The position numbers and the translations under genes are program-made. Source: Mammaliicoccus vitulinus (lineage in GTDB: Bacteria > Bacillota > Bacilli > Staphylococcales > Staphylococcaceae). Taken from it: a stretch of DNA of 64,000 nt. The notes under the pieces are model-generated. The model did no database searches. It saw nothing but the letters and a program-made list of their open reading frames with translations, and had not been told where the DNA came from. The stretch covers positions 1 to 64,000 of the forward strand of contig NZ_CP118974.1 in the NCBI RefSeq assembly GCF_029024305.1, written 5' to 3'. This document shows, in pieces, positions 43,844-52,429 of this stretch; position 1 is the stretch's first letter, and every line of letters begins with the position of its first letter.

Positions 43844-44155
43844 CTAGTATTCTTCTGGTAGTAACATGACGTAATAGGAAAGGCCTACATCATCTTCTCT
43901 GATAATGTAGACTTTATTGATATTGATAGGCTGTTTGACGTTTGCCTTATGAATTTTGATATACTCTGGACGCTCTTGTATATGCTTGATATATAATTGA
44001 CTATTATGCATATTGAGTTGGAATATATGAAAATAATCCAATGATTCATTTGCTTTGGACTGTTCGTTTTCGCGTTGTGCTACAAGTTGCCATAATTGAT
44101 GTTGTAAGGTGATAGGTAAGCTATTGGCAATACCACGAGTGATATATCTATTCAT
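43844..44155 (-). CDS. DUF960 protein of SCC elements
   Basis: This 103-residue protein begins MNRYITRGIANSLPITLQHQLW, the DUF960 pattern seen beside ccr genes. Its ATG overlaps the end of a 33-codon ORF by 8 bases, so translation is coupled. Function is unknown. Confidence 0.88.
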   Translation of the reverse strand: MNRYITRGIANSLPITLQHQLWQLVAQRENEQSKANESLDYFHIFQLNMHNSQLYIKHIQERPEYIKIHKANVKQPININKVYIIREDDVGLSYYVMLLPEEY

Positions 44156-44249
44156 AAGTGTTTTCCTTTCGTTCTGATTCTTTCATCCAAATGATAATTT
44201 CACTAAGAATTGTAATGACGATTTGTGTAATTTTGATGTATTTATGCAT
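44148..44249 (-). CDS. 33-residue membrane-like small protein
   Basis: A 33-codon ORF starts at ATG 44249, with AGGAGGA supplied by the last codons of the SAUGI gene, and ends overlapping the DUF960 start. The peptide is MHKYIKITQIVITILSEI followed by a short charged tail KESERKENTYE, a single hydrophobic helix. Tight coupling on both sides argues that it is translated. It could be a membrane peptide; no function is known to me. Confidence 0.6.
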   Translation of the reverse strand: MHKYIKITQIVITILSEIIIWMKESERKENTYE

Positions 44250-44250
44250 A

Positions 44251-44589
44251 TTATTGTCCTCCTGTTAGTAAGTATCGTTGATCCAAAAGGGGCATGATAG
44301 TGTTGTGTAGGTATAAGAAATCCATATCGTGATTTTCATCGATATAACCAATGGCTATGAGTTGTTTCTGATGGTAGAGAATGAAAGGATAGATATTACT
44401 TTCGTGAAGTGTGTCAGAGTAGTAGGTATTAGTCTGAAGTATTTTATTACTGAGTGGGCCAAGTCTTACATATTGATTGGGTAAGATATCATCAGCGATT
44501 TCCTCGATAGATTCGCAGTGCCACACTTCGTCCTTTGGCAGATTGAATAAGTTGGTTATATAGTGCTTGAGTTGTTGTTCTAGTGTCAT
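44251..44589 (-). CDS. Uracil-DNA glycosylase inhibitor (SAUGI)
   Basis: This 112-residue acidic protein matches the staphylococcal DNA mimic SAUGI (DUF950), which plugs the DNA-binding groove of uracil-DNA glycosylase. Matching blocks include LKHYITNLFNLPKDE, CESIEEIADDILP, YSDTLHESNIYPFI and IGYIDENHDMDFLYL, and the C-terminus is LLTGGQ. AGGAGGT precedes the ATG. It is the first gene of a coupled operon. In an SCC with a replicative helicase it may protect uracil-containing replication intermediates; that role is inferred. Confidence 0.93.
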   Translation of the reverse strand: MTLEQQLKHYITNLFNLPKDEVWHCESIEEIADDILPNQYVRLGPLSNKILQTNTYYSDTLHESNIYPFILYHQKQLIAIGYIDENHDMDFLYLHNTIMPLLDQRYLLTGGQ

Positions 44590-45062
44590 TATTATGACCT
44601 CCTAATGTATTTGATTGATGTATGTACGTGATACATCATTTTGATAATATAAGTTTGAAATAACGTTTGTTTCGCTTAAAAATCCCACTGAAATACAGAA
44701 AAGATCCCAATCGAAAGTCGTCACAATTGTTGGTATGACAAGGAAATCCCGTTATCCCGATCATTTTTTGGGAAATATAGCTATATATTTATATATAGTT
44801 TGGATTTGTAGGTGTGGTTATGATTTACTTTTTCTTTTTATATTATTTATTTATAAATAATAATGGGATTTTGGGATTACGCTTGCGTAATCCTTCTCTT
44901 ACATGAAGTTAGCCAATCCCGTTACTATCCCACTTATATTTTGTTTTGGGATGTTCTTTCGTCATATCAATATAAGCTTCACATTGAGCCATGATTTGTT
45001 AGCGTGTTGAATATATTTGTTAGATGAGTGTTATTGAATGACGAAAGGACAGTACATTTGTA
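44590..45062. other. Non-coding SCC segment between SAUGI and ccrB
   Basis: About 470 bases hold no gene. Visible structure is a hairpin GGATTACGC-TT-GCGTAATCC (44874-44893), a direct repeat AATCCCGTTA at 44745-44754 and 44915-44924, related CCCGAT/CCCAC motifs, and an AT-rich block at about 44770-44870. The combination of iterons and AT-rich DNA could be a replication origin for Cch or a control region of the SAUGI operon. Confidence 0.45.
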
Positions 45063-46691
45063 TTAGATTTGAAGAAAGAGCGTTTGAGGCAAAAATAAAG
45101 ACGAAGTGCTGAGGAGCACTTCGTCGAGTGGGGTATCATTGAAAAGTTGTTTAATAATTTCATTATTGAGTTTGAGTGTAACGTAGAATTGTTTTTTATG
45201 ATTACCGTCTTTACGAATATCGATACGATCAATGACCGTAAGGTATAATGCTTTGAGTTGTGCTTTATCCATTGATTCTACGTTTTGAAATATTTGTTGT
45301 AATAGGGCAGCGATTTGCTTCGTATCGTAAGATGGTTTTTCTTGGTTTTGTTGCTGCTTGAGTTGATTCATTTGGTTTGTGATATCATTCAGTTGTGTTT
45401 CATATTGATGAATGGTTGGTTTGAGCGTAGATGCTAAGTCTGGATTGTCTTCGATGGTTTGAATTAGATTTTTAAGTTTAGTGTTAATTTCATCAAATTG
45501 TTGTTGTTTATAAGCAATATCATGGTTAAGTGCAGCTACATCGACTTGATTCTCTTGATTGACACGTTCGACAACTTGTTTGAGAACTTTATCACTTTTG
45601 ACAATTTCAAGTATTTGGTCCATAACATATTTTTCAATGACATCGGCTCTAACACTATTCGCAGAACATACCTTTGAGCCTTTATTTCGAAAATTACTAC
45701 ACGAATAGTAACGAATACGTTTTTTAGTACCGTCTTTGAGTGTATTGGTTGTATTTGAAGCTGCATATGCTGCACCACATTTTTCGCAGAAAATTATTCC
45801 AGTTAACAGATTTGTCCCTTTACCATGTACCTGTGGCTTTTTGCTTACTTGCTTCTTACGTGCTTGGACTTTATCCCATAAATCTTGACTAATAATAGGC
45901 GTGTGTTTACCTTCAGCGATTACTGGCTTATCGTTTAATCCTTTACGTCGTTTATCATTCCAATCTTTGTATTTTGCGAATTGAATTTTACCAATATAGA
46001 ATGGATTTGAGAGAATATAAGTAACAGCTGAAATACTAAATGGATTGCCTTTTTTAGTCACATAGCCTTTGTGATTGAGTGCATTGGCTATTTTACGATA
46101 ACCATGACCTTTGGCATAAGATTCAAAAATATATTTCACAATATTGGCTTCATGTTGGTTAATCATGAGTTCATGTTTACTGTCAGGTATTTTATCATAA
46201 GCTAACGGTAAATTGCCCTGATAATAGCCTTCTTGAGACCTTCTCAACTGCCCCATAAATGCTCCCTCGGCGATGTTATTCCTTTCAAATTCAGAGAAGG
46301 AAGCTAAAATTTGTAAGAGTAATTTTCCACTATTTGAGTCAAATTTCATGTTTTCGGACAAGCTAAAGAATTCAACATTTTGCTTGTGTAATCCTTCAAC
46401 AATTGTTAACAGGTCAGATGTGTTACGCGCTAAACGACTTGTTTTATATATCATAACACAATCCAATTTACCTTCTTTAGCATCTTTTAACATGCGTTGT
46501 AACTCTGGGCGATTCATTGTTTTTCCTGAAACACCACGGTCAGCGTAAATATCAAAAACTTCATATCCGTGGAATTGGCAATATTCCTTTATTTGTGTAA
46601 TTTGACCATTAATACTAAATTTATCAATGTCTTGAGAAATTGTTGAAACTCTAACATAACATCCTACAGATTTTCTTTTCATTTCTTTCAT
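45063..46691 (-). CDS. ccrB: Cassette chromosome recombinase B
   Basis: CcrB is a large serine recombinase that, with CcrA, excises and inserts SCC at rlmH. The 542-residue protein has the catalytic Ser16 in YVRVST, then DRGVSGKTMNRPEL and SRLARNTSDL in the resolvase domain. The recombinase domain (about 160-290) is followed by a zinc ribbon (CEKCG and CSNFRNKGSKVC), a coiled coil (about 385-450) and the end LPQTLFLQI. The ATG at 46691 has GAAAGGATG ahead; an ATG at 46700 is too close to that site. The protein is full length and looks active. Confidence 0.96.
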   Translation of the reverse strand: MKEMKRKSVGCYVRVSTISQDIDKFSINGQITQIKEYCQFHGYEVFDIYADRGVSGKTMNRPELQRMLKDAKEGKLDCVMIYKTSRLARNTSDLLTIVEGLHKQNVEFFSLSENMKFDSNSGKLLLQILASFSEFERNNIAEGAFMGQLRRSQEGYYQGNLPLAYDKIPDSKHELMINQHEANIVKYIFESYAKGHGYRKIANALNHKGYVTKKGNPFSISAVTYILSNPFYIGKIQFAKYKDWNDKRRKGLNDKPVIAEGKHTPIISQDLWDKVQARKKQVSKKPQVHGKGTNLLTGIIFCEKCGAAYAASNTTNTLKDGTKKRIRYYSCSNFRNKGSKVCSANSVRADVIEKYVMDQILEIVKSDKVLKQVVERVNQENQVDVAALNHDIAYKQQQFDEINTKLKNLIQTIEDNPDLASTLKPTIHQYETQLNDITNQMNQLKQQQNQEKPSYDTKQIAALLQQIFQNVESMDKAQLKALYLTVIDRIDIRKDGNHKKQFYVTLKLNNEIIKQLFNDTPLDEVLLSTSSLFLPQTLFLQI

Positions 46692-46711
46692 ATTTTTCAT
46701 CCTTTCATTAA

Positions 46712-48061
46712 TTAAGCAATCGATGATTGCGTAGCTTGGTTTACAATGTTTAGCGGTTCATTTTTGAAATAGATTCCCACAAGGCTTTTGTTTTTAGAAA
46801 TATGAATTTCATCAATATATCGGTATAACATGCTTAACGTGAAGTGTTGTTGAATTACATTTTCAAAAGACCTTTGAATTTGTTGCTCATTTATTGATAG
46901 TGTTGGTTTTGATTGTTGAAGTAACGATTGAGATTGTTTTCTGAACGTTTCTGCATCGATGGCTCCTTTAGCTAATTTATCTATCAATTGTTCTTGTGTA
47001 AGTGTGCTCCTAGTTTCTAGGGCCCTTTGTTTTTTGATCCGTTTTTGAATTACATCGTTGATTTTTAAGTAAAGTTGTTGATTTTGAAAGAAGTCCTGAC
47101 ATGTAGTTAAGACTTGAGTTTCTAGTTTTGGCGCATTAATCCCTTTGAATTCACAGACAAAATGAGATGCATTCATATTTCGAGAACAGACATAGTAACG
47201 TAATGCATGGTTCTTTTTTCTAATTGTCATATTGGTAAGGGTTGACCCGCAATAAGGGCATTTGATTTTTTGTTTGAGTTGATTGTCTGAAGGTGTTCGT
47301 TTGATTTGTTTTTGCGATCGTAGAGCTTGCGCTTGTTCGTACATATTTGTAGAAACAATAGACGGAAACATGTTGTCATATTGTCCATATTTATTGATAA
47401 CACGACCACAGTAATTGGGATTCATAATAATATTACGTACTTGATAAGGTTTCCGGTTGAGTAGTTTGTTATCTTCTTCTAAGAACTGTGTAATTTTTTT
47501 ATAGCCATTACCTTGAAGATAGTAATTGAATACGGCAATTACCGTTGGTGATTCATTCTTATTTATCGTGAATGTACCACGTTTGTAGTGGTAACCAAAG
47601 GGGGCGTGTGTAGTTATCAATTTACCCTGACGCGCTTTTTCTTTTATCCCGTTGCTTACTTGTTCGCCAATATTATCAGATTCTAATTCGGCCAAGCTGA
47701 TGAAAATATTAAGTTTAAGCCGATCGAATGCTTTATCCATATCAAAATAGCCATCATGAACACTTAAGATATGAACATGATATTTTTGGCACAATTTCAT
47801 GAGTTTTAATGCATTTTTTAGATTACGATGAAGTCGATTCAGACGATAGCAACATAGTACGTCACATCGTCCTTGTTGAATCAGTTCAGTAATTTGCTGG
47901 TAACCGTTTCGCTTATCAGTGCGTCCTGATTGCTTATCGCTATAAAATGTGATGTGTTGAATATTGTGTTTTTCAGCTAATGTCTTGATGGCTTGTTTCT
48001 GTGCCGGAAGTGATTGTTGTTTTGTTGTACTTTGACGTAAGTAACCCATTGCTTGTTTCAT
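46712..48061 (-). CDS. ccrA: Cassette chromosome recombinase A
   Basis: CcrA is the partner serine recombinase. The 449-residue protein has catalytic Ser11 in YLRQSTTKQQ, then YSDKQSGRTDKRNGY, CYRLNRLHRNLKNALKLM and the zinc ribbon CPYCG with CSRNMN. Start MKQAMGYLRQ at 48061 follows GGAGGAAACAGG and gives the usual length; an upstream ATG at 48079 is rejected. It is transcribed ahead of ccrB with a 20-base gap. The allotype needs an alignment and is not assigned. Confidence 0.96.
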   Translation of the reverse strand: MKQAMGYLRQSTTKQQSLPAQKQAIKTLAEKHNIQHITFYSDKQSGRTDKRNGYQQITELIQQGRCDVLCCYRLNRLHRNLKNALKLMKLCQKYHVHILSVHDGYFDMDKAFDRLKLNIFISLAELESDNIGEQVSNGIKEKARQGKLITTHAPFGYHYKRGTFTINKNESPTVIAVFNYYLQGNGYKKITQFLEEDNKLLNRKPYQVRNIIMNPNYCGRVINKYGQYDNMFPSIVSTNMYEQAQALRSQKQIKRTPSDNQLKQKIKCPYCGSTLTNMTIRKKNHALRYYVCSRNMNASHFVCEFKGINAPKLETQVLTTCQDFFQNQQLYLKINDVIQKRIKKQRALETRSTLTQEQLIDKLAKGAIDAETFRKQSQSLLQQSKPTLSINEQQIQRSFENVIQQHFTLSMLYRYIDEIHISKNKSLVGIYFKNEPLNIVNQATQSSIA

Positions 48062-48116
48062 CCTGTTTCCTCCTTCCACAGTGATAATATATATTTATGA
48101 ATGAATTTACACATAA

Positions 48117-48141
48117 GCCCAACACCAGTGAGGTGTTGGGC
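48117..48141. other. Hairpin between the 21-codon ORF and ccrA
   Basis: GCCCAACACC-AGTGA-GGTGTTGGGC forms a 10-bp perfect stem. On the minus strand it follows the 21-codon ORF and precedes ccrA. It has no T-run in that direction, so it may attenuate or stabilise the ccrA message instead of ending it. Confidence 0.5.
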
Positions 48142-48148
48142 GTTATTA

Positions 48149-48214
48149 TTAGTCATCAGTGTGATTGATTTCTTCAATCACTAAATCAGCAAGTAATGTG
48201 ATTAATTCGTCCAT
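48149..48214 (-). CDS. 21-residue leader-like small ORF
   Basis: An ATG at 48214 with GGGAGGAA ahead opens a 21-codon frame (MDELITLLADLVIEEINHTDD) that stops just before the hairpin upstream of ccrA. The peptide is acidic and amphipathic. It could be a leader peptide that controls ccrAB expression, or a small protein. There is no codon-use evidence at this length. Confidence 0.4.
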   Translation of the reverse strand: MDELITLLADLVIEEINHTDD

Positions 48215-48252
48215 ATTATTCCTCCCAATTGACTTTGATAGTAGTAAAAGTG

Positions 48253-48531
48253 TTATACCAACATCGGAAATATTGTAATGAATTCGATATTTAGCTTTGA
48301 GCAGAGTCTGTCCAATTCAGAGTAATCTTCATAGGTGCCCCAAAAGACAATACGTTTAGGTTTGATGTTTTTAAGTTTAATGTCATTTATTAATTGGTTA
48401 TCGTTGTCATAAGCTTTTGTAATTTTATAACCATTTGACTTACAGAAAGTTTTAATGTCATCAATAGGCGTGTTTTCTAAAAATTCAGATCTTTCATCTG
48501 TAATATTATGTGTTAATGCAATTACGTTCAT
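48253..48531 (-). CDS. Small SCC protein, possibly a resolvase-fold relic
   Basis: This 92-residue protein lies between cch and ccrA with GGAGGAAAAAATT ahead of its ATG. I do not recognise its family. Its layout resembles the N-terminal fold of the neighbouring CcrB: IKTFCKSNGYKITKAYDNDN compares with IKEYCQFHGYEVFDIYADRG, and RIVFWGTYEDYSELDRLCSKLNIEF with the VMIYKTSRLARN to HKQNVEF part. The catalytic serine and arginines are missing. It could be an inactive recombinase-like partner. The similarity is by eye and could be chance. Confidence 0.5.
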   Translation of the reverse strand: MNVIALTHNITDERSEFLENTPIDDIKTFCKSNGYKITKAYDNDNQLINDIKLKNIKPKRIVFWGTYEDYSELDRLCSKLNIEFITIFPMLV

Positions 48532-48601
48532 AATTTTTTCCTCCGATTGATTTAATGAGCTACAACGCGTTTATAGCGTTGTAGCGGTATAACATTCAAA
48601 T

Positions 48602-50392
48602 TTATAGTTCTAAATCGTCACTTGCTTCTTTTTCTCTGGCTTGATTAACAAAGTCATTAAGCAAATTTTTATTTGTATTATCAACGAATGGTGGTGGTAT
48701 ACTAGGTTCTGTTTTAGAACTCAAACCAAACATTGAAGCATAAGTCATATCTAGCTTAAGATGGTAAAAGACAATAGTCTTCTTTTTACCATTAGAATCT
48801 GGAACGCTACGTTTTGTTGTTTTACGGTTCCGATCAGAATGGATATAACCTTTGTCTCGTAAAGCATCAATTACAATATTTACATCTTGGAATTGATTTT
48901 CATTCAACATATTTTTAAATACATTTTTCAGGATTTTAACTTGTATGTGGTCTTCTTTGAGTTCAATAAGTCCATAATTCTCAATCATTCTTGATAGCTT
49001 GGCATCCTCAGAGAATTTCCCCCGGTTTTGCGCTACAAACTGAACAATGACCTCGATAGATTTCTCTGCTAGTGAGCGTTCTGAAACTGACTCCAAGTGA
49101 TAACTAACCAAGTATTCTCTTACTGCATCTATATCAATAGGCACTGCAATAACACGTTCGAATATCCGAGCAGATGTCGCAATCACTGCATAGCGTTTGA
49201 ACATACGAATACCAGTATTACTCGTTTCATTTTTTAGTTGGTTTTTGAACCAATCATGTTCCGCATGAAACCATTTAATTACTTCGTTTTCACGTTTTAA
49301 AAGATATTCAGCTACTAATGGCATGATATGGCCATAATTGACCGATGTAGCCCTTTTAATTGCATCTGCATTGTCAGCACTCGTCGTAAAAGCTTCTGAT
49401 ATTTCAATGGTACGAACATTTAATCCATCATTACGTGCACTATTATTTAAAACACTGTGTTCTGCCGTACTTATCACTGAGGTCCCCCAATTTTTGAGTG
49501 CTTTGACATTACCATCTATATTAGATCGTTGTCGGCCTTGTCCTTCTGCCAGACTGTACAACAACCCAGTAGTGTCTTTGAAGGTTGCAGCCGATAATTC
49601 GTCCAATACGATAGGCAAACCATAATTGCTACTTAAATATCCTTCAAGCGCGTTTCTAGTACCATTCCAAGACCTAAAAAGTGTATTGCTACCTTTAGTA
49701 GGATTGCCGGCTATTGAAACAGCTAAAGCGGCTGCAGTCGATTTACCTGTGCTTGAATTTCCCATAAATGAGAATATGGTTCCCGCAAACTCGACCTCAT
49801 GTCTTGTTTTTAGGAACGCAGTAACTAATGAAGAAGCAGCAAATACTACTGCAAGTTCTAGTAGTAAGTTCCCTTTAACTTGTTTTAAGTACATCTCCCA
49901 CCAGCCTTTGAAAGTACCTTTTGGTTGTAAATCATAGTGTGTTTCACAAATGATTTCATTAGCTTGAGATTGCTCTATTTCTTTTGAAAAGTATGGTTTA
50001 TCCAATGAAATGACCATACCTTCATCATCAGACTGTAATACACCTACGCCGGTATATAATTTAGATAATGGAAGTGACTGGCGCATCGATTGTAACGCAT
50101 AGCTTAATGATTTAATGTACCGTTCATTGATGTTGAAGCCGTACTTAATCAATCCAGGTAGCTTGAAAGATGTTAAGATATCTGATGCTTCAATACGTTC
50201 AATATTTTTTCCATCTGTAATAATCAGCTTCTCAACCCCTGTAGACGGGTCGAGAAATTTATTTTCAATAATGATGGGACTAGACAATTGAATGATTTTT
50301 TCTACATCATTGTTACTTTTAGGTGGAATCACTTCATAAAAGCCATTTGAATTTAAAAAATATGGATATTGCTTGAATATGTTGTTAGTCAT
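48602..50392 (-). CDS. cch: Cch, SCC replicative helicase (DUF927, MCM-like)
   Basis: This 596-residue AAA+ protein has the DUF927 region (about 90-350) with Walker A GNSSTGKST at 211-219 and a Walker B VLDEL near 253, and a C-terminal winged-helix-like part. SCC-encoded Cch proteins are known hexameric helicases related to self-loading replication initiators. It overlaps its small partner gene by one base (TAATG). It suggests that the excised SCC can replicate. Confidence 0.92.
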   Translation of the reverse strand: MTNNIFKQYPYFLNSNGFYEVIPPKSNNDVEKIIQLSSPIIIENKFLDPSTGVEKLIITDGKNIERIEASDILTSFKLPGLIKYGFNINERYIKSLSYALQSMRQSLPLSKLYTGVGVLQSDDEGMVISLDKPYFSKEIEQSQANEIICETHYDLQPKGTFKGWWEMYLKQVKGNLLLELAVVFAASSLVTAFLKTRHEVEFAGTIFSFMGNSSTGKSTAAALAVSIAGNPTKGSNTLFRSWNGTRNALEGYLSSNYGLPIVLDELSAATFKDTTGLLYSLAEGQGRQRSNIDGNVKALKNWGTSVISTAEHSVLNNSARNDGLNVRTIEISEAFTTSADNADAIKRATSVNYGHIMPLVAEYLLKRENEVIKWFHAEHDWFKNQLKNETSNTGIRMFKRYAVIATSARIFERVIAVPIDIDAVREYLVSYHLESVSERSLAEKSIEVIVQFVAQNRGKFSEDAKLSRMIENYGLIELKEDHIQVKILKNVFKNMLNENQFQDVNIVIDALRDKGYIHSDRNRKTTKRSVPDSNGKKKTIVFYHLKLDMTYASMFGLSSKTEPSIPPPFVDNTNKNLLNDFVNQAREKEASDDLEL

Positions 50393-50685
50393 TAGTTGTT
50401 ACCACCTTTCCAGTTATGTTTGTGAAGCATTGGATTAGGTCCTGTCTTACGATAAACTAAGTTCCCGTTGCTATTCTTACCAATAATGACAAATGGGACA
50501 TTTGGCATGTTCTTTACAAAGTATGCAAACCAGCGACCAACATCTTGTTGTACGTCAGTTGAACATGTAACGTTGGACGCCAAATTTAAATCGTTAAACG
50601 TAAAATCTTTACCAATTGCTAAATTAAAAGCAACACCACAAGCGCGTCTTTTTAACAAAAGAAAGCAATAACTTTTTTTGCTCAT
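50392..50685 (-). CDS. Small conserved SCC protein upstream of cch
   Basis: This 97-residue basic protein begins MSKKSYCFLLLKRRACGVAF and contains GRWFAYFVKNMPNVPFVIIGKN. A small protein in this place precedes cch in many SCC elements; some such proteins bind single-stranded DNA. AGGAGGAATTTT lies ahead of the ATG. One-base overlap with cch shows a common operon. A role with Cch in replication is inferred. Confidence 0.75.
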   Translation of the reverse strand: MSKKSYCFLLLKRRACGVAFNLAIGKDFTFNDLNLASNVTCSTDVQQDVGRWFAYFVKNMPNVPFVIIGKNSNGNLVYRKTGPNPMLHKHNWKGGNN

Positions 50686-50711
50686 ATAAAATTCCTCCTA
50701 ATAATTAAAAT

Positions 50712-50734
50712 CATCAAATTTGATGTAATTACAT
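50712..50734. promoter_or_regulatory. Overlapping palindromes ahead of the cch operon
   Basis: CATCAAATTTGATG (50712-50725) is a perfect 14-bp palindrome and ATGTAATTACAT (50723-50734) a perfect 12-bp one; they share three bases. They lie about 30-50 bases before the cch operon start and are likely operator or initiator-binding sites. Confidence 0.5.
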
Positions 50735-50811
50735 ACTAATCCCTCACAAGTAGGCTTAGTTTCAAATTTTTTAGGGAAATTTTAGGACATTGATATAAAG
50801 GGGTTTAAAAG

Positions 50812-50847
50812 AAAAAATACCTATCGAATACATGTATTCGATAGGCA
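50812..50847 (-). terminator. Terminator with a 26-bp perfect palindrome
   Basis: The stretch 50820-50845 (CCTATCGAATACA and its exact reverse complement) is a perfect palindrome. Read on the minus strand it is followed by TATTTTTTC, so it ends the 506-residue gene. Because the dyad has no loop, it could also be a protein-binding site. Confidence 0.75.
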
Positions 50848-50856
50848 ATTAATTTA

Positions 50857-52377
50857 TTAAAAATAAATATTTCTATGCTTTTTACTGTTTTTAAAACGTG
50901 ATTCATAAAATTTACTAATAAGTTGAGTCATTAATGTATCACGAAAATCGTTAGGATTAGAGGTCGAACCATATCTACTATAAAATGTGCTTATGTCATA
51001 GTCAGCAAGTGTTGAAAGTAGTTCACTTTCAATAGTTGAAGTTAGTTTGCGATTCATTTGAATGGTTTTAGCAACTACCGACTTTAAATCTGAATTTCTA
51101 GCATAGCCATTAATTAGGTTTTCTATATGCTGTGATTTTTGATCGTATTTTACAACCCAATTCTTTAAGTCCTGTTTAAGATTACTTATTATATGTAAAG
51201 ATACTAGTATGTCTTGCTCTGTTGCTTTTTGTATTATGACACTTACAGTTTGAATGAGTTCATCTAATAAATCTGAAATAGCTGTAAATAGGGTGAAATG
51301 AAACGTATCTTCAATAGTTGTCTTATAATAGAGTTCATTATAACTGATTAGATTTTCCTCCTCCATGAATTCATCAATTTTTTCTTTTGACTGTATAATG
51401 TCATCAACAGTTATTGTTTTTTTGCGCAAGCTTTCATTTGCAATACTGCGAATAAATTTAAAGTAAGGGTCATTTTTATCGTATAGATAAAGTGAAACAC
51501 CAATAGCAGCTTGTCTGAATTGATCGATATTGTCAGATTGTTCTAAAGAATCATTTTTATGAGTTGACGGTTTAATACTATTTGCAATGTCAAAATATTG
51601 GGAGTCGCTTTTTCGTTGTTTAATTAAATTTTTATTAATTAATTTTATAAAATAGTTTGACTTATTTTGACTTAATATGCCTTTTTCCAGATAGGAGTCC
51701 TGCTTTTCTTTATATACAAGATATTTAGTTAAGAAATCACTTATTAAAATGTCATTATATGATTCTGCAGTTAAGTCTTGATGGTTCTTTATAATTTCAT
51801 TTTTAAGTTTGTTGAATTCTGAAGATGAATTTAATTTATCTTTGTTTTTATTCATTTTAATTTGAATATCCCATTTTTTAAGATTTATCTCACCCATTAT
51901 TTGTCTTCTTACATTTTCAGCAGTTTGTTTAGCAAATTCTGTTTTGTCTGAAATGGCAAGTAAGAATTCATCAAAGTATGATTCTATTGTTTTTAAATCT
52001 AAGAATAGGAGAACGGAAGAACCTTCTTCAATGATTTCTTGTGATATATCATCAATATCAATTTTACTTTGACTATCTATAAAAAATGATAATTTATCAT
52101 TTTTGAAAATTTCCGATTGATATATATTTGGGACATTGTCAGTAAAGATGCCGTTTGAATCTGATTTCACTGTATGTTGTTCAAATATTTGATCTGATTG
52201 ATTTATAAAGTAGCTAATATAAACTGTTTCATTAGGTAATGATCTTCCTTTAATTAAGTTATTTTTATCAAATATGATGCTTTCTGGCACAAACTCATTG
52301 CTGATTTTATGTATAAAATAGTTAAATTTCTGAAACCATAATTCTATTTTCCATTTGTTTTTTATCATACTAATCAT
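50857..52377 (-). CDS. Unrecognised 506-residue protein
   Basis: I do not recognise this protein. It has no signal peptide or clear membrane segment. Residues about 37-85 show an Ig-like beta-sandwich rhythm (KGRSLPNETVYISYF, then TVKSDSNGIFTDNVPN). The rest is helical and charged, with likely coiled coil at about 140-260 and 380-460. It is very AT-rich and rich in Asn, Lys and Ile. A shorter start at 52368 is possible. It sits after a frameshifted gene on the same strand and may be the second gene of a broken two-gene unit. A defence or signalling role is possible but not shown. Confidence 0.7.
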   Translation of the reverse strand: MISMIKNKWKIELWFQKFNYFIHKISNEFVPESIIFDKNNLIKGRSLPNETVYISYFINQSDQIFEQHTVKSDSNGIFTDNVPNIYQSEIFKNDKLSFFIDSQSKIDIDDISQEIIEEGSSVLLFLDLKTIESYFDEFLLAISDKTEFAKQTAENVRRQIMGEINLKKWDIQIKMNKNKDKLNSSSEFNKLKNEIIKNHQDLTAESYNDILISDFLTKYLVYKEKQDSYLEKGILSQNKSNYFIKLINKNLIKQRKSDSQYFDIANSIKPSTHKNDSLEQSDNIDQFRQAAIGVSLYLYDKNDPYFKFIRSIANESLRKKTITVDDIIQSKEKIDEFMEEENLISYNELYYKTTIEDTFHFTLFTAISDLLDELIQTVSVIIQKATEQDILVSLHIISNLKQDLKNWVVKYDQKSQHIENLINGYARNSDLKSVVAKTIQMNRKLTSTIESELLSTLADYDISTFYSRYGSTSNPNDFRDTLMTQLISKFYESRFKNSKKHRNIYF

Positions 52378-52429
52378 CCATTTCTATAAACTGTTAATAA
52401 TTTTGGGTGAATTTTGAATGGTATAACTA

